A stretch of DNA of 64,000 bases from an uncultured Flavobacteriales bacterium (GCA_946482515.1 CAMLRS010000004.1:1-64000), one strand, 5' to 3'. Counted from the first letter of the stretch, positions 19,145 through 29,330 are shown. Numbers and translations: made by a program. The notes: generated by a model from the letters alone, not told the origin.

Positions 19145-19753
19145 TCAGAAGCGATACCCGCAACCGGCTGAAGCTATCCAGCTGATTCCGCGGTAATACC
19201 AGTTTTTTCCGTCATGATACTCGGTTTCGCCGGTCGATCTGTTGGTGACAGTGCTTTCCCACTGGTAGAAACCAGGTCCTGCTCCGCCACCCACAACCAC
19301 ATACAGCTCTTTCCATAAAGGGATTTCAGCACCCAATCCGAGATGGAGGTTGAACGCAGCATGAACGCTTTTCCATTCGCCGTCGAACGAATGATCGAAT
19401 ATGGGACCGTAAGCTTGCAGCTCATCCGTATTGTAATAGCGTTTACTCACATTCTTATCGTATTCATACTCTGCGACCAATTGTACGAACGGACGGATTC
19501 TTTTACAGCTGTCGAAAGGAAAATACCGCAGACTGGCATCTATGATCAGGGGTCTGTCGTTGAAGCCTCGGCGTGGCCCTGCCGCAAACGAAAAACGACG
19601 GTAATCCAACGTGACGGAAGGCGTAATCCCGTTTTCATTGTTCCGGGAAAAAACACCGGAAAGCTGAACGCCCAAATGGAGGCTGGAATCGGGTTGCTGA
19701 CTGAACGAAGCGGAACAGCAACAAAAGAAGAGGATAATCAAGGGGTAGCGCAT
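19145..19753 (-). CDS. Predicted outer-membrane beta-barrel protein
   Basis: A 202-residue exported protein. A signal peptide with a cysteine-rich core (FFCCCSASFSQ) covers about residues 1-19. The rest has alternating polar and aromatic residues, glycine-rich turns and a final GCGYRF ending in phenylalanine, as in small outer-membrane barrels. No specific family was recognised. The gene stands alone between a repeat element and a divergent rluB. The cysteine cluster lies inside the signal peptide and is probably not a lipobox. Confidence 0.7.
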   Translation of the reverse strand: MRYPLIILFFCCCSASFSQQPDSSLHLGVQLSGVFSRNNENGITPSVTLDYRRFSFAAGPRRGFNDRPLIIDASLRYFPFDSCKRIRPFVQLVAEYEYDKNVSKRYYNTDELQAYGPIFDHSFDGEWKSVHAAFNLHLGLGAEIPLWKELYVVVGGGAGPGFYQWESTVTNRSTGETEYHDGKNWYYRGISWIASAGCGYRF

Positions 19754-19832
19754 GGTATGTTGGGTTTAGAATCCATTAACGCACCTTGACCTGCTTTTCG
19801 TATATACAGATGGACGCGTATTGCCGTAGCTG

Positions 19833-19875
19833 ACTTCTAACTAGCAACTTCCATCTATATAATTTCCAACTAAAT
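19833..19875. repeat. Short dispersed repeat AACTAGCAACTTCC
   Basis: TAACTAGCAACTTCCA and, after a 15-base interruption, ACTAAATC. The same words occur without the interruption, in opposite orientation, at about 61170-61188. Confidence 0.4.
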
Positions 19876-19878
19876 CTC

Positions 19879-19886
19879 TATCTTTG
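19879..19886 (+). promoter_or_regulatory. Predicted -7 box for rluB
   Basis: TATCTTTG is an exact match to TAnnTTTG, 30 bases before the ATG at 19917. Confidence 0.45.
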
Positions 19887-19916
19887 CACCTGTCTGCTGA
19901 TAAGCACACTTAATTT

Positions 19917-20816
19917 ATGCTCGTGATGAACACAAAAAATTCCGGCGGAAACCGTAAAAAACCGGCCGCCAACAGCCGTCCATCGGCTACATCCCGCACC
20001 CGCAAATCTCCGGCACAGCCGAAACCGACGGGTGACGATTCCAGAAAACCTTCCTTCCGACCGAAAGTACGCAAAGGCGATCCCTTGCCGTCTTTCAACG
20101 AAGATGAGATCCGTTTGAACAAATACCTGTCGAACGCAGGCGTTTGCTCGCGTCGTGAAGCCGACGTACTGATCCAGACCGGCGTTGTAAGCGTCAACGG
20201 CCAGATCGTGACCGAGCTCGGTTACAAGATCAAGCGCGACGACGTGGTAAAATACGACGGTGAAACCATCAATGCTGAAATCAAGCGCTATGTTCTGCTG
20301 AACAAGCCGAAGGATTTCATCACCACGATGGACGATCCGTGGGGACGCAAAACGGTGATGGGACTGGTTGTCAAAGCTTGTAAAGAGCGCATTTACCCGG
20401 TTGGTCGCCTCGACCGCGACACTACCGGTTTGCTGTTGTTCACCAACGACGGCGACATGGCGAAAAAGCTCACGCACCCACGTTACGAGGCGAAGAAAAT
20501 CTACCATGTAGAAACGAACAAGCCTGTAACCAAAGAGCACCTGGAGCTGTTATTACGTGGTATCGAGCTGGAAGACGGCCCGATCCGCTGCGACCATGCC
20601 GAATACGTCAAAGACGGTGCTTCGGCGCGTGAAGTAGGTGTTGAAATCCACTCCGGCAAAAACCGCATCGTTCGCCGTATGTTTGAAAAGCTCGGCTACG
20701 AAGTAGTAAAGCTCGACCGTGTACAATTCGCCAGTCTGACGAAGAAAGACCTTCCGCGCGGTTTCTACCGCCACCTGACCGAAAAAGAAGTTGCTTTTTT
20801 AAAAATGACCAAGTAA
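19917..20816 (+). CDS. rluB: 23S rRNA pseudouridine synthase, RluB/RsuA family
   Basis: A 299-residue enzyme that converts a specific uridine in 23S rRNA to pseudouridine. The first 60 residues are a basic, Pro/Ser-rich extension common in Bacteroidota homologs. An S4 RNA-binding domain follows (RLNKYLSNAGVCSRREAD, about residues 66-125). The catalytic domain has GRLDRDTTGLLLFTNDG with Asp166 as the nucleophile and GKNRIVRRMFEKLGYEV near 245. ATG 19917 is taken as the start, although ATG 19926 is possible. The target position in rRNA is not certain. A membrane protein gene begins one base after the stop. Confidence 0.93.
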   Translation: MLVMNTKNSGGNRKKPAANSRPSATSRTRKSPAQPKPTGDDSRKPSFRPKVRKGDPLPSFNEDEIRLNKYLSNAGVCSRREADVLIQTGVVSVNGQIVTELGYKIKRDDVVKYDGETINAEIKRYVLLNKPKDFITTMDDPWGRKTVMGLVVKACKERIYPVGRLDRDTTGLLLFTNDGDMAKKLTHPRYEAKKIYHVETNKPVTKEHLELLLRGIELEDGPIRCDHAEYVKDGASAREVGVEIHSGKNRIVRRMFEKLGYEVVKLDRVQFASLTKKDLPRGFYRHLTEKEVAFLKMTK

Positions 20817-20817
20817 A

Positions 20818-21687
20818 ATGAGGCTCCTGATCACCTTGGTGCTCATCGGCTGCTGCAGTCCGCTGCTGCAGGCCCAGGTGAAGCATAAAACTAAGAACAG
20901 CACTTCCGCCGGAACCCTGTATTTCTATTGGGGGTACAACCGTTCCTATTATACGCAGTCGAACATCCGTTTCGTAGGACCGGATTATGATTTCAGGCTG
21001 AAGAACGTAACGGCGAAAGACCGTCCGGATGCTTTCCGCGCGAGCCTGTATTTCAATCCGCAAACAATCACTGTTCCTCAGTACAACGCGCGATTGGGTT
21101 ACTATTTCCGCAACAAATGGGCAATTTCGTTCGGTGTGGACCACCTCAAATACGTGATGGATGATCAGAACAAAGTGCTGCTCGACGGTTTTATCGGTCA
21201 GGATGTCGACACCAACTGGTCGGGCAATTACACCGACGAGCCGGTTACAACCAATCGCGACCTGTTTCATTACGAAAATACGAATGGCTGCAACTTCCTG
21301 CGCATCGAGCTTACGCGTTCCTTCGATCTGTATGAGCTGGGCATGAACCGTCAGCTGGCTTTGACAGGTCATTTGGGTGTGAGCACCGGTCCGGCGCTGA
21401 CATTCAGCGATCTGAATTTCGGGCAGGTACATACGTTTGCAACGCCTTCGCTTTCGGGTTATGGATTTGGGATCAACGGTGGGATCCGCCTGGAATTCTT
21501 CAAGCACTTTTTTGTGCAGATGAATGCCAACCTGGGATTCATCCACCTCACCCATGTGCGCACGCGGCCGGACGACCGCAACTCGTGGGCACGACAGGCT
21601 TTCGGCTACTCGGAATACAATGCTGCAGCAGGCTTTTTGCTGTATCTTCGCCCGAAAAATGGCTGCGATAGCTGCCCACACTGGTAA
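20818..21687 (+). CDS. Predicted outer-membrane beta-barrel protein
   Basis: A 289-residue exported protein with signal peptide MRLLITLVLIGCCSPLLQAQ and a body of alternating aromatic strands with glycine turns (LYFYWGYNRSYY, YNARLGYYFRNKWAISFGVD, HLGVSTGPALTF, GFGINGGIRLEFF), as expected for an outer-membrane barrel. No named family was recognised. It begins one base after rluB stops, so the two are probably co-transcribed, though a functional link is not obvious. It ends with CDSCPHW, which is unusual for a barrel. Confidence 0.75.
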   Translation: MRLLITLVLIGCCSPLLQAQVKHKTKNSTSAGTLYFYWGYNRSYYTQSNIRFVGPDYDFRLKNVTAKDRPDAFRASLYFNPQTITVPQYNARLGYYFRNKWAISFGVDHLKYVMDDQNKVLLDGFIGQDVDTNWSGNYTDEPVTTNRDLFHYENTNGCNFLRIELTRSFDLYELGMNRQLALTGHLGVSTGPALTFSDLNFGQVHTFATPSLSGYGFGINGGIRLEFFKHFFVQMNANLGFIHLTHVRTRPDDRNSWARQAFGYSEYNAAAGFLLYLRPKNGCDSCPHW

Positions 21688-21694
21688 ATAGATG

Positions 21695-21833
21695 TTAGGA
21701 CGACAAGACATCAAGACGGCAGGATAGAATCTTCCTGAAGTCCTAAAATCTTGAAGTCTTGAAGTCAAAAAAAATACAATTGACTGTAAGAAGGATCTTA
21801 ATGTCCTGAGGTCTTGCAGTCTTAAAGTCAAAA
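21695..21833. repeat. AAGTC-word repeat region
   Basis: The gap before lysS contains two direct copies of a block ending in GTCTTGAAGTCAAAAAA or a near variant, with opposing GACAAGACATCAAGAC near 21700. The words recur every 6-8 bases and can pair as a hairpin. Confidence 0.5.
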
Positions 21834-21839
21834 AATAAA

Positions 21840-23543
21840 ATGAGTACAGAATTATCAGAACAAGAGATCCAGCGCCGTCAGACCCTGCAACAATTGCGGG
21901 ATTTGGGGATTGAGCCCTACCCTGCTGCGCTGTATCCTGTAACCGATCTGGCGAGCGACCTCGTCAACAATTTTGAAGAAGGCAAAACCGTTTGCATCGC
22001 CGGCCGTATGATGAGCCAGCGCGTGATGGGGAAAGCCTCTTTCGCAGAGATCCAGGACGCTTCCGGGCGTATCCAGACCTATTTCAACCGCGATGAATTG
22101 TGTCCGGGCGAAGACAAAACACTGTACAACGACGTATTTAAAAAATTGCTCGACCTCGGCGATTTCATCGGCGTGAAGGGCCATGTGTTCAAGACACAGG
22201 TCGGCGAAGTTTCCGTACACGTAACAGAATTCACTCTGCTGAGCAAATCGCTCAAGCCGCTACCCTTTCCAAAAACCGATGCAGAGGGCAAAGTACACGA
22301 CGCTTTCACCGATCCGGAGATGCGTTACCGTCAGCGCTATGTTGACCTCGTGGTGAATCCGAAAGTGCGCGAGACCTTCATCAAGCGCACCAAAACGATG
22401 GCTTCCATGCGTCGTTTCTTCGATGCGAAAGGCTACATGGAAGTGGAAACACCCATCCTTCAGCCTATCCCGGGTGGCGCTTCGGCACGTCCATTCATCA
22501 CACACCACAACGCGCTCGATATTCCGCTCTACCTGCGCATTGCCAACGAGCTGTACCTGAAACGCCTCATCGTTGGTGGTTTCGACGGCGTGTACGAATT
22601 TGCGAAAGACTTCCGCAACGAAGGAATGGACCGTACCCACAATCCGGAATTTACCGTGATGGAAATCTACGTTTCCTACAAGGATTACAACTGGATGATG
22701 GATTTCACCGAAAAAATGATCGAGCAGGTGGCTATGGACGTTTGCGGAACGACGGAAATCACCGTTGGCGGCAAAGCGATCTCACTCAAAGCGCCGTTCA
22801 AGCGTATTTCCATGCGTGATTCCATTTTGGAATTCACCGGTTTCGATATCAAAGGCAAAAACGAGGACGAATTGCGCTCGGCGTGTCTTTCCATGGGCAT
22901 CCAGGTGGATGAAACCATGGGTAAAGGCAAGCTCATCGACGAGATCTTCGGGGAAAAATGCGAAGGCAACTACATCCAGCCGACGTTCATTACCGATTAC
23001 CCGATCGAAATGTCGCCGCTGTGCAAGCGTCACCGCGAAGATGCAGAGCTGACCGAGCGTTTCGAGCTGATGATCAACGGAAAAGAAGTAGCCAACGCGT
23101 ATTCGGAGCTCAACGATCCGATCGACCAGCGCGAGCGTTTCGAAGAGCAGATGCGTTTATCTGAAAAAGGCGACGACGAAGCGATGTTCATCGACCAGGA
23201 TTTCCTGCGTGCCCTCGAATATGGTATGCCACCTACATCCGGTATGGGAATCGGGATCGACCGCCTGGTAATGCTCCTCACAGACAACCATTCCATCCAG
23301 GAAGTACTGTTCTTCCCGCAGATGCGTCCGGAAACAAAGAGCACGAAAACCGAGCTGAACGACAACGAAAAGCTCATTTTCAACATCGTGCAGCGCGAAA
23401 AATCCATGGAGCTCGGCGCGTTAAAGGATGAGGTGAAACTCAGCAACAAAGCCTGGGACACCAGCATCAAAAACCTGACAAAGCAAGGCATCCTGAAAGT
23501 AAACAAGGTCGATGACCTGTTGACAGTGGACCTGGTTCAATAA
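21840..23543 (+). CDS. lysS: Lysyl-tRNA synthetase, class II
   Basis: A 567-residue enzyme that charges tRNA-Lys. The N-terminal OB-fold anticodon-binding domain spans about residues 50-160. The class II catalytic core has motif 2 at [15 protein letters not shown] and motif 3 at [14 protein letters not shown]. After motif 3 comes an extension of about 65 residues (from about 500) with a winged-helix-like pattern, which I believe is common in Bacteroidota LysS, so it is not read as a foreign fusion. A rho-independent terminator follows. Confidence 0.97.
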   Translation: MSTELSEQEIQRRQTLQQLRDLGIEPYPAALYPVTDLASDLVNNFEEGKTVCIAGRMMSQRVMGKASFAEIQDASGRIQTYFNRDELCPGEDKTLYNDVFKKLLDLGDFIGVKGHVFKTQVGEVSVHVTEFTLLSKSLKPLPFPKTDAEGKVHDAFTDPEMRYRQRYVDLVVNPKVRETFIKRTKTMASMRRFFDAKGYMEVETPILQPIPGGASARPFITHHNALDIPLYLRIANELYLKRLIVGGFDGVYEFAKDFRNEGMDRTHNPEFTVMEIYVSYKDYNWMMDFTEKMIEQVAMDVCGTTEITVGGKAISLKAPFKRISMRDSILEFTGFDIKGKNEDELRSACLSMGIQVDETMGKGKLIDEIFGEKCEGNYIQPTFITDYPIEMSPLCKRHREDAELTERFELMINGKEVANAYSELNDPIDQRERFEEQMRLSEKGDDEAMFIDQDFLRALEYGMPPTSGMGIGIDRLVMLLTDNHSIQEVLFFPQMRPETKSTKTELNDNEKLIFNIVQREKSMELGALKDEVKLSNKAWDTSIKNLTKQGILKVNKVDDLLTVDLVQ

Positions 23544-23563
23544 GTAAAGCATTCCATGCTGTG

Positions 23564-23600
23564 ATCCCCTTTGCCTTTGGTGAAGGGGATTTTTTATTTT
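23564..23600 (+). terminator. Rho-independent terminator of lysS
   Basis: Stem ATCCCCTT (23564-23571) and AAGGGGAT (23583-23590) followed by TTTTTATTTT, about 20 bases after the lysS stop. Confidence 0.88.
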
Positions 23601-23827
23601 CAGTTGAGTCTCAAGGTCTTCAATTTGAATACGCTTTTTTCATTTTGAAAAAAACCGGCCTATTGTTGCTTCCGCTGGCCCCAATCGGAACACAGCTGCA
23701 AAAACGCTGCAATCAGGCACATCGCACGGCTTTTAACAATCTTAAACTTCTCCCGAACGCTTTTCGGCGGGCTTGGTATGATTCTTCGAATGTCTACTGC
23801 GATAAACAACAACCCAAATTAAAAGTC

Positions 23828-24340
23828 ATGAAAAAATTAGCAACCATTGGACTCATGGCGATGATCTTAATCGCCTGTGGTCGTAGAGAAGCAGAAGCCA
23901 ACCTGGCGATTCAAAAAGCAGAAATGGAAGCCCAGCAGGTCCGCGACTCCATCAAGCTGGTAGAAGCCTACCGCAACGGCACACCGGAAGAACAGGCCGC
24001 AGCCCGGGCTACTTATGAAGCCCGCCATCCCGGAAAACCTGCTCCAGTGCCGGCAGAACCTGTAGAAACAGCTTCTAACGAGCGCCAGGGAACGTACGCT
24101 ACCCGTGCGGCAACAACGGCAGCAGAACCAGCAGCCGAGCCTGTTAAAAAGAAAATGAGCAACAAAGCCAAAGGTGTGTTGATCGGTACTGGTGTAGGTA
24201 TTGTCACCGGTGCGGCCGTCAGTAAAAAAGACCGGGCAAAAGGTGCCGTGATCGGTGGTGTGATCGGTGCAGGTGTAGGTCTTGGTACCGGAGCCGTGCT
24301 CGATAAGCGCCAAAAAGAACAAGAAGAAGGAGGTGAATAA
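23828..24340 (+). CDS. Glycine-zipper lipoprotein
   Basis: A 170-residue predicted lipoprotein. The signal peptide ends in LIACG, with Cys18 as the lipidated residue. A charged helical region follows (residues 20-80), then an Ala/Pro-rich linker. The C-terminal part from about residue 115 has glycine zippers (GVLIGTGVGIVTGAAV and GAVIGGVIGAGVGLGTGAV) separated by a charged loop, like the YMGG/Gly-zipper family of envelope proteins. The function is unknown. ATG 23828 is chosen because it starts the lipoprotein signal; the frame extends further upstream without support. It has its own terminator. Confidence 0.85.
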   Translation: MKKLATIGLMAMILIACGRREAEANLAIQKAEMEAQQVRDSIKLVEAYRNGTPEEQAAARATYEARHPGKPAPVPAEPVETASNERQGTYATRAATTAAEPAAEPVKKKMSNKAKGVLIGTGVGIVTGAAVSKKDRAKGAVIGGVIGAGVGLGTGAVLDKRQKEQEEGGE

Positions 24341-24392
24341 CAGAGGATAGCCCTGTCTCTGACCCTCCACAACTTTCAATAGGGTAGGTAAG

Positions 24393-24429
24393 CACGCATG
24401 GTGAAGTTTAGTAGCTATGCGTGTTTTTT
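24393..24429 (+). terminator. Rho-independent terminator of the Gly-zipper gene
   Basis: Perfect stem CACGCAT (24393-24399) and ATGCGTG (24417-24423) followed by TTTTTTA. Confidence 0.85.
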
Positions 24430-24433
24430 ATTT

Positions 24434-24528
24434 AGTTGGTGAGTTGACGAGTTTCTGGGTTGCTGAGTTAGCAAAAAACTCTCTAACTCATAAACCCATT
24501 AACTCTAAAACCCGCAAACTCACCAACT
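24434..24528. repeat. GAGTT-word hairpin, copy 1
   Basis: Outer arms AGTTGGTGAGTT (24434-24445) and AACTCACCAACT (24517-24528) are perfectly complementary, and inner arms TGAGTTAG (24464-24471) and CTAACTCA (24483-24490) also pair. The word GAGTT or GGGTT recurs every 7-11 bases. A related structure lies at 61185-61302. Confidence 0.75.
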
Positions 24529-24555
24529 CTGAAACTAATTACCTACTTTTCCACC

Positions 24556-25503
24556 ATGAACAAACAGATCGGATTTTTCGGGTGGCTGCTCGTTGCTTTA
24601 ACCTGCGCCTGCACAGCCAAAGCACCGGTTGTAAAGCCTGCCGTTAAAGCGTATCCCACGATCTTTCATCCCTTGTATTTCCAGGATGAGATCGCATCGC
24701 AGCTCAATTTCCCGTTCTGGTTCAACGATTCGCTCATCCGGCTGCACAATATCCAGGAAATCACCCGGACCACCTTCGGCAGTTACGAAGTCGACGATAC
24801 CGTTCACAGCGAAACCCTCAAGAAAACAGAGATCGTTTACCTCTTTTCACGCGAAGGAAAACTCCAGGAAATTACCCGCATCTATTACGCCGAAGGACTG
24901 GAAATAGCCCGGAGCAATTACCGCATCGGGGAAAAACCCGTTAACCGCTATTATACGGCCGAAGACATTTCCTTCAACGCCGATCCTTCGACGGATTACA
25001 TCCGCATGGTCCGCGTAGGGAAAAAGAAAAACGTGATCCAGTACGATGATGCCGAAAGCGACGTCCGCTACCATTTTTTCAGCAACAAACGCTTCTGGGG
25101 AGCGCTTTCAGTGGATTCGATCGCAGACCCCGAACAGCAGGACTGGATCATTCATGGAACACCCGAGCGGCCGGTTAAACGCTACCAGGTACGCAATACT
25201 GTAACCGAAAACAACGTTACCCATTATCAGTACCTGAATGAGAACTACCCGGAAATGATCACCTGGAGCGACTACCCATTTACCCAAAAACGTTACTTCC
25301 GGTACGACCGCGGAGGCTCTTTCAGCGGCTTCATCGATTCAACTTTTATTGACCAGGCATTTGTAACCCGAAATGTCACTACATTTATACTGGATAAGTG
25401 GAATCGACCTACGGAAATTGTTCACCAAAAAGGACATGCCGCTTCTGAAGCCAGCTACCGAACCATAGAAAAAATTAGTTACAGACGTTTTCCTCCACCA
25501 TGA
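24556..25503 (+). CDS. Exported protein of unknown function
   Basis: A 315-residue protein with a signal-like N-terminus (FFGWLLVALTCACTAKAP). One cysteine could be lipidated, but neither fits the lipobox well. The rest is rich in Tyr, Arg and acidic residues with short strand patterns such as YLFSREGKLQEITRIYY and RYFRYDRGG, which recall degenerate MORN or YD-like repeats. It was not recognised. Its stop overlaps the ATG of the large MORN-type protein (ATGA), so the two are translationally coupled and likely act together in the envelope. Confidence 0.75.
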   Translation: MNKQIGFFGWLLVALTCACTAKAPVVKPAVKAYPTIFHPLYFQDEIASQLNFPFWFNDSLIRLHNIQEITRTTFGSYEVDDTVHSETLKKTEIVYLFSREGKLQEITRIYYAEGLEIARSNYRIGEKPVNRYYTAEDISFNADPSTDYIRMVRVGKKKNVIQYDDAESDVRYHFFSNKRFWGALSVDSIADPEQQDWIIHGTPERPVKRYQVRNTVTENNVTHYQYLNENYPEMITWSDYPFTQKRYFRYDRGGSFSGFIDSTFIDQAFVTRNVTTFILDKWNRPTEIVHQKGHAASEASYRTIEKISYRRFPPP

Positions 25504-28500
25504 TGAAACAACTCATTTATGCTTTTACGGCACTTTTGCTTTGTCTGCCGGCTCAGGCGCAGCAAACACACGTCCTGAACGGAAAAACCTACTTCGTTTA
25601 TCCTTACCAGCAGGAGCTCGAATTCCCGATGCGCAGCTTCAAAATGGGGCTTCGCAAGGAAGAAGTGATCAAGCGCGATTCCATTAACCGCAACATTGTT
25701 TCGACCGAAGTACGGAATATCAAGTACTACACGCCGCTGGACAAAAGCAAGAATTTCCGGAAAAACAAGAAAGTGTTCCTGACCGTTCGCGAACAGTACC
25801 CGCACATCTTGTATTCCTACAACCTGCCGCTGGAGCAGGATATCATTCCGACGCTGGAGCCTTTGCCCGATGGCAATTACGTGCAATTCTACCGCGATCT
25901 TCCCTACGTAAACGAAGGCGTGCTCCGCTACCGCAACGATGTGGTTTGCGCAGTATTCTCATTGAAGAATAATCAGCTCGACGGACCGGCCTGCTGGTTT
26001 TCGGCTGAAGGCGATACGATCAAATACGGTGATTTCAAGGAAGGCGTGAAGGAAGGTCCGTGGAAACACAATAACTACGATTATGATCCGGATACCGACG
26101 AGGTTAAATTAGCAGGTTTCCTGAACGGCGAATACAAGGACACAACCATCGTGGAAGTGAACTACAAAGACGGACTCCTGGATGGTTTTTACCGCAACAT
26201 CGAAAACGGGCGCGTGACAGAAACCGGCCACTTCAAGAACGGAAAAGAATGGGGTGAATGGCACCATTACGAGCGCAAAATCAGGGTAGAAGGCATTAAA
26301 ACCATCTACACCAACGAGCCCGTGCTCGTGCGCCATTACTTCATTCCTGAAAAGCCGATCAAGGGGAAAAGCGTGATCGTGCGGAACCGCGTGATCGAAA
26401 TTTCGGGCATCGATCGCCTGAAATACGAAGTTCCATACGACAATTACTTCGAAGCGTTCAGCAACTTTTACAGCCTGTACAAGGAGCCGGAAGAAGAAGG
26501 ATTGGAATTACCGGATGAGAAAGTGAACTCCTACCCGGGCGAAGAAGGCGAGATGTACGGTGAATACGGCGATTACCGAAACACCGACGACATCGACTTT
26601 TCCTATGGCCGCTACGACCGGAAGTTTTTCGTGAACGGCAAGGAATATACGCGCAACGATCTGATCGATTCATTGGGCTACGAGTTCCGCGTGGAAGGCG
26701 TTTACGAAGAATTCCACCGCAACGGTCAGCTGAAAATGCGTTTCGAAGTAAAAGACGGCACGCTGGTCAAAGAAGACACCATTTTCTGGGACAACGGGAA
26801 CCCGGTGAATATCATAACCTGGAACCCGGAAACGAAAGAATACGAAGAACGCACATTCGACTACCGCAACAAGCCTATCACTCACCTCGTTTATGACGAA
26901 AAAGGCAACTTCCTGCGTGTAGTCGGCGGTGGACTCGAGGCCAACAAGCACAAAATCGGCGACCGGATCTACCACGCCAATGCTTACGACGACTTTTTCG
27001 AGTTCCAGGACAACGACACGATGAATTACACGCTTACCGGGCCTGTTGTATTGAGAGAAGCCCTGTGGCGCTTTGACTCCACGCAAGCCAGCATCGTAAC
27101 GTTCGATCCGGCAACACGTACTTACGACGATCGCAGCAAAGCCATCAACAAACAGCAGGTGTACCAGCTGAATGTGCAATTCGGTGAAGACTACGAAAAC
27201 CTCAGTGGGTTCGAAAGCTACCAGATCGGCAAGCTCGAATCGCATACGCTCATCAACGGATCGTACTACAAAAACCCGCTTTACGTGGAAAAAGACAGTG
27301 TGATTACCCGTCGTGTGAAGTACTGGCAGCGTGCCTACGAAACCGAGTATGACAACGTGTTGAACTACGACGGTCAGCCGTTCAACGGAAAATTCTTCAT
27401 GACCACCAACACGCGTAAATTCAGCCTGAGCACTTCCGCAGAAAAGATCTCGCTGGATTTCGCCAACGGATCAGCCCACCGGAAAGCCATCATGAAAGCC
27501 TACATGAAATACGCGAAAAAGCGGAAGATAGGCGCTCTTGGGCCTTTCCTGACGCAATCGGCTATTTATAACGACGAAACCAGCTCTTTTGTACTGTACA
27601 ACATCGCTCCGTTCATTTCGGCGGTATTCGATCCGGTATCCGAAGAATACTTCTACGATTACTCCTTCAAGAATGGCGAAGAGCGCACCCAGAAAGTCAG
27701 CGAGAAAAAAGCACCGGCGTTCGACAAGACCGTAGAAGGGCAATTCCGCAACGGCCAGCCCGACGGCACCTGGATCACGCGTGATCAGCACGGCAATATT
27801 ACCGCTACGGTTCCTTTTACCGACGGTGAGATCAACGGCGAAGTGCGCTACTACGCAACCGCTTACCCGGAAAAGAAAGAAGAAGATAGTTACCATTACT
27901 ACGATTATTACGATGAGGAAAATCCGCTGCTGAAAGACAGTCTGCCGGCCAAGCCAACGTATTTCCTCTCCCGCATCAGCCACTACAAAGGCGGCGTGAT
28001 CAACGGCGATGTGTACGAATTCAACTGGATGGGCGACACCGTAGCCAAAATGAGCTACGTGGACGGTCTGCGCGAAGGGCCTTCCTTCGAAAAAACGAAG
28101 ATCGCCTACACGCTTTCCAACTACGAACAGGGCGCGCTTGACGGCATTACACGTACATTCCTGACCATTCCGGGCAAGGACACAACGCTGCTCTTCGACC
28201 TCAACTTCCAGAACGGACGTTTGCAGGGTGAATCGCGCTCATACCACTTCAACGGGGAAGTGGCCAAGCACGGATTTTTCCTCGACGGTGAGCCGATCGA
28301 CGATTTCGAAGCATTCGACACCCTCGGTTTCCGCTACCAGTACGTGAAATTCGAATACAACCAGCCGGTTGAAGAGAAAATCTGGGAAGAAAACCAGCTC
28401 AGCGTTCGCTATACCTTCGACTGGCGCGATTCCATTTACTTCAACACCAGCGATATCGCCGGCTCGCAAAGCCTCGACCGCATGCTGGCACAGCTCGGAC

Positions 28501-29303
28501 TCAACGGCGATTACTACAACCAGCCGTATTACGGTCGTCCGAGCGTGGTGGATAAATCGGGGATCGATTACCACATGACGAAATATTACCCCAACGATAC
28601 GATTGCCCGCGACGGCTCTATCGAAGAAGGGAAAAAAGTAGGCTGCTGGCAGTTCTACAACTACGACGGCCGCAAGCTGTACGAGGTTGAATACTTCGAT
28701 TCCATCATTACCGTTTACGACAGCATCCGCTTCAAATCGAAAGGTGTGCTGACCTACCTCGACGCAGCAGGAAAACCGTTGAGCAGCAGCTATATCGTAG
28801 AGAAATTCGAGAAATACGATTGTTCGCACACCGATCATTACGAAGTACGCATGCTTGTTACCTTCTGGGAAAAAGACACTTCCGTGCACCGCATGAACGG
28901 CTACGTGAAGAACTATTACGACAACGGCGTACTGCAAAACGAAGGCTGGGTAAAAGACGGCGTTGCTACCGGCGTGTGGAAATTCTACGACCCGTACGGC
29001 AAGCTAAACCAGGTAGGCGAATACAAGCAGGGCAAACGCCAGGGTCGCTGGCTTTCAGGCGACTTGTCGCAGATCAAGTACATGGGTGACATCTGTCTGA
29101 ATCCGAACCTCGAAAACCTCGAAGAGATCATGAGCTACCAGGAAAAACTGCTCGATATCTCCGTGGTATACTACCTGAAAGGCGTGGTGAAGAAGAAAGA
29201 ATACTACGGTATCAATATGAACCCTGAAGGCCCACCGGATAACTATTACGGTGAAGAAGAATATTACGAAGGTGATTACTACGACGATATTCACCTGCGT
29301 TAA
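25500..29303 (+). CDS. Giant secreted MORN-type repeat protein 1
   Basis: A 1267-residue exported protein with signal peptide MMKQLIYAFTALLLCLPAQAQ. The body has scattered MORN_2-like units (DGPACWFSAEGDTIKYGDF near 160, DGLLDGFYRNIENGRVTETGHF near 225, NGQLKMRFEVKDG near 410, DNGVLQNEGWVKDGVATGVWKFY near 1135) embedded in long strand-rich segments. It ends in an acidic, tyrosine-rich tail YYGEEEYYEGDYYDD. There are no catalytic motifs, so a scaffold or binding role is more likely than an enzyme. It is a paralog of the next gene; their C-terminal parts are nearly the same. ATG 25500 overlaps the upstream stop. A terminator separates the two paralogs. Confidence 0.85.
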   Translation: MMKQLIYAFTALLLCLPAQAQQTHVLNGKTYFVYPYQQELEFPMRSFKMGLRKEEVIKRDSINRNIVSTEVRNIKYYTPLDKSKNFRKNKKVFLTVREQYPHILYSYNLPLEQDIIPTLEPLPDGNYVQFYRDLPYVNEGVLRYRNDVVCAVFSLKNNQLDGPACWFSAEGDTIKYGDFKEGVKEGPWKHNNYDYDPDTDEVKLAGFLNGEYKDTTIVEVNYKDGLLDGFYRNIENGRVTETGHFKNGKEWGEWHHYERKIRVEGIKTIYTNEPVLVRHYFIPEKPIKGKSVIVRNRVIEISGIDRLKYEVPYDNYFEAFSNFYSLYKEPEEEGLELPDEKVNSYPGEEGEMYGEYGDYRNTDDIDFSYGRYDRKFFVNGKEYTRNDLIDSLGYEFRVEGVYEEFHRNGQLKMRFEVKDGTLVKEDTIFWDNGNPVNIITWNPETKEYEERTFDYRNKPITHLVYDEKGNFLRVVGGGLEANKHKIGDRIYHANAYDDFFEFQDNDTMNYTLTGPVVLREALWRFDSTQASIVTFDPATRTYDDRSKAINKQQVYQLNVQFGEDYENLSGFESYQIGKLESHTLINGSYYKNPLYVEKDSVITRRVKYWQRAYETEYDNVLNYDGQPFNGKFFMTTNTRKFSLSTSAEKISLDFANGSAHRKAIMKAYMKYAKKRKIGALGPFLTQSAIYNDETSSFVLYNIAPFISAVFDPVSEEYFYDYSFKNGEERTQKVSEKKAPAFDKTVEGQFRNGQPDGTWITRDQHGNITATVPFTDGEINGEVRYYATAYPEKKEEDSYHYYDYYDEENPLLKDSLPAKPTYFLSRISHYKGGVINGDVYEFNWMGDTVAKMSYVDGLREGPSFEKTKIAYTLSNYEQGALDGITRTFLTIPGKDTTLLFDLNFQNGRLQGESRSYHFNGEVAKHGFFLDGEPIDDFEAFDTLGFRYQYVKFEYNQPVEEKIWEENQLSVRYTFDWRDSIYFNTSDIAGSQSLDRMLAQLGLNGDYYNQPYYGRPSVVDKSGIDYHMTKYYPNDTIARDGSIEEGKKVGCWQFYNYDGRKLYEVEYFDSIITVYDSIRFKSKGVLTYLDAAGKPLSSSYIVEKFEKYDCSHTDHYEVRMLVTFWEKDTSVHRMNGYVKNYYDNGVLQNEGWVKDGVATGVWKFYDPYGKLNQVGEYKQGKRQGRWLSGDLSQIKYMGDICLNPNLENLEEIMSYQEKLLDISVVYYLKGVVKKKEYYGINMNPEGPPDNYYGEEEYYEGDYYDDIHLR

Positions 29304-29330
29304 CCGATAAGTTCCTTTTTGAAGGAGTTG

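Noticed and set aside
23340..23543. The C-terminal extension of LysS as a foreign domain fusion
   Set aside because: A short winged-helix-like tail is, as far as I know, usual in Bacteroidota LysS and the reading frame and base use are continuous.
24434..24528. Short-spaced repeats as a CRISPR array
   Set aside because: Words of 5-8 bases with dyad symmetry and no constant repeat or spacer length do not fit a CRISPR array, and no cas genes are present.
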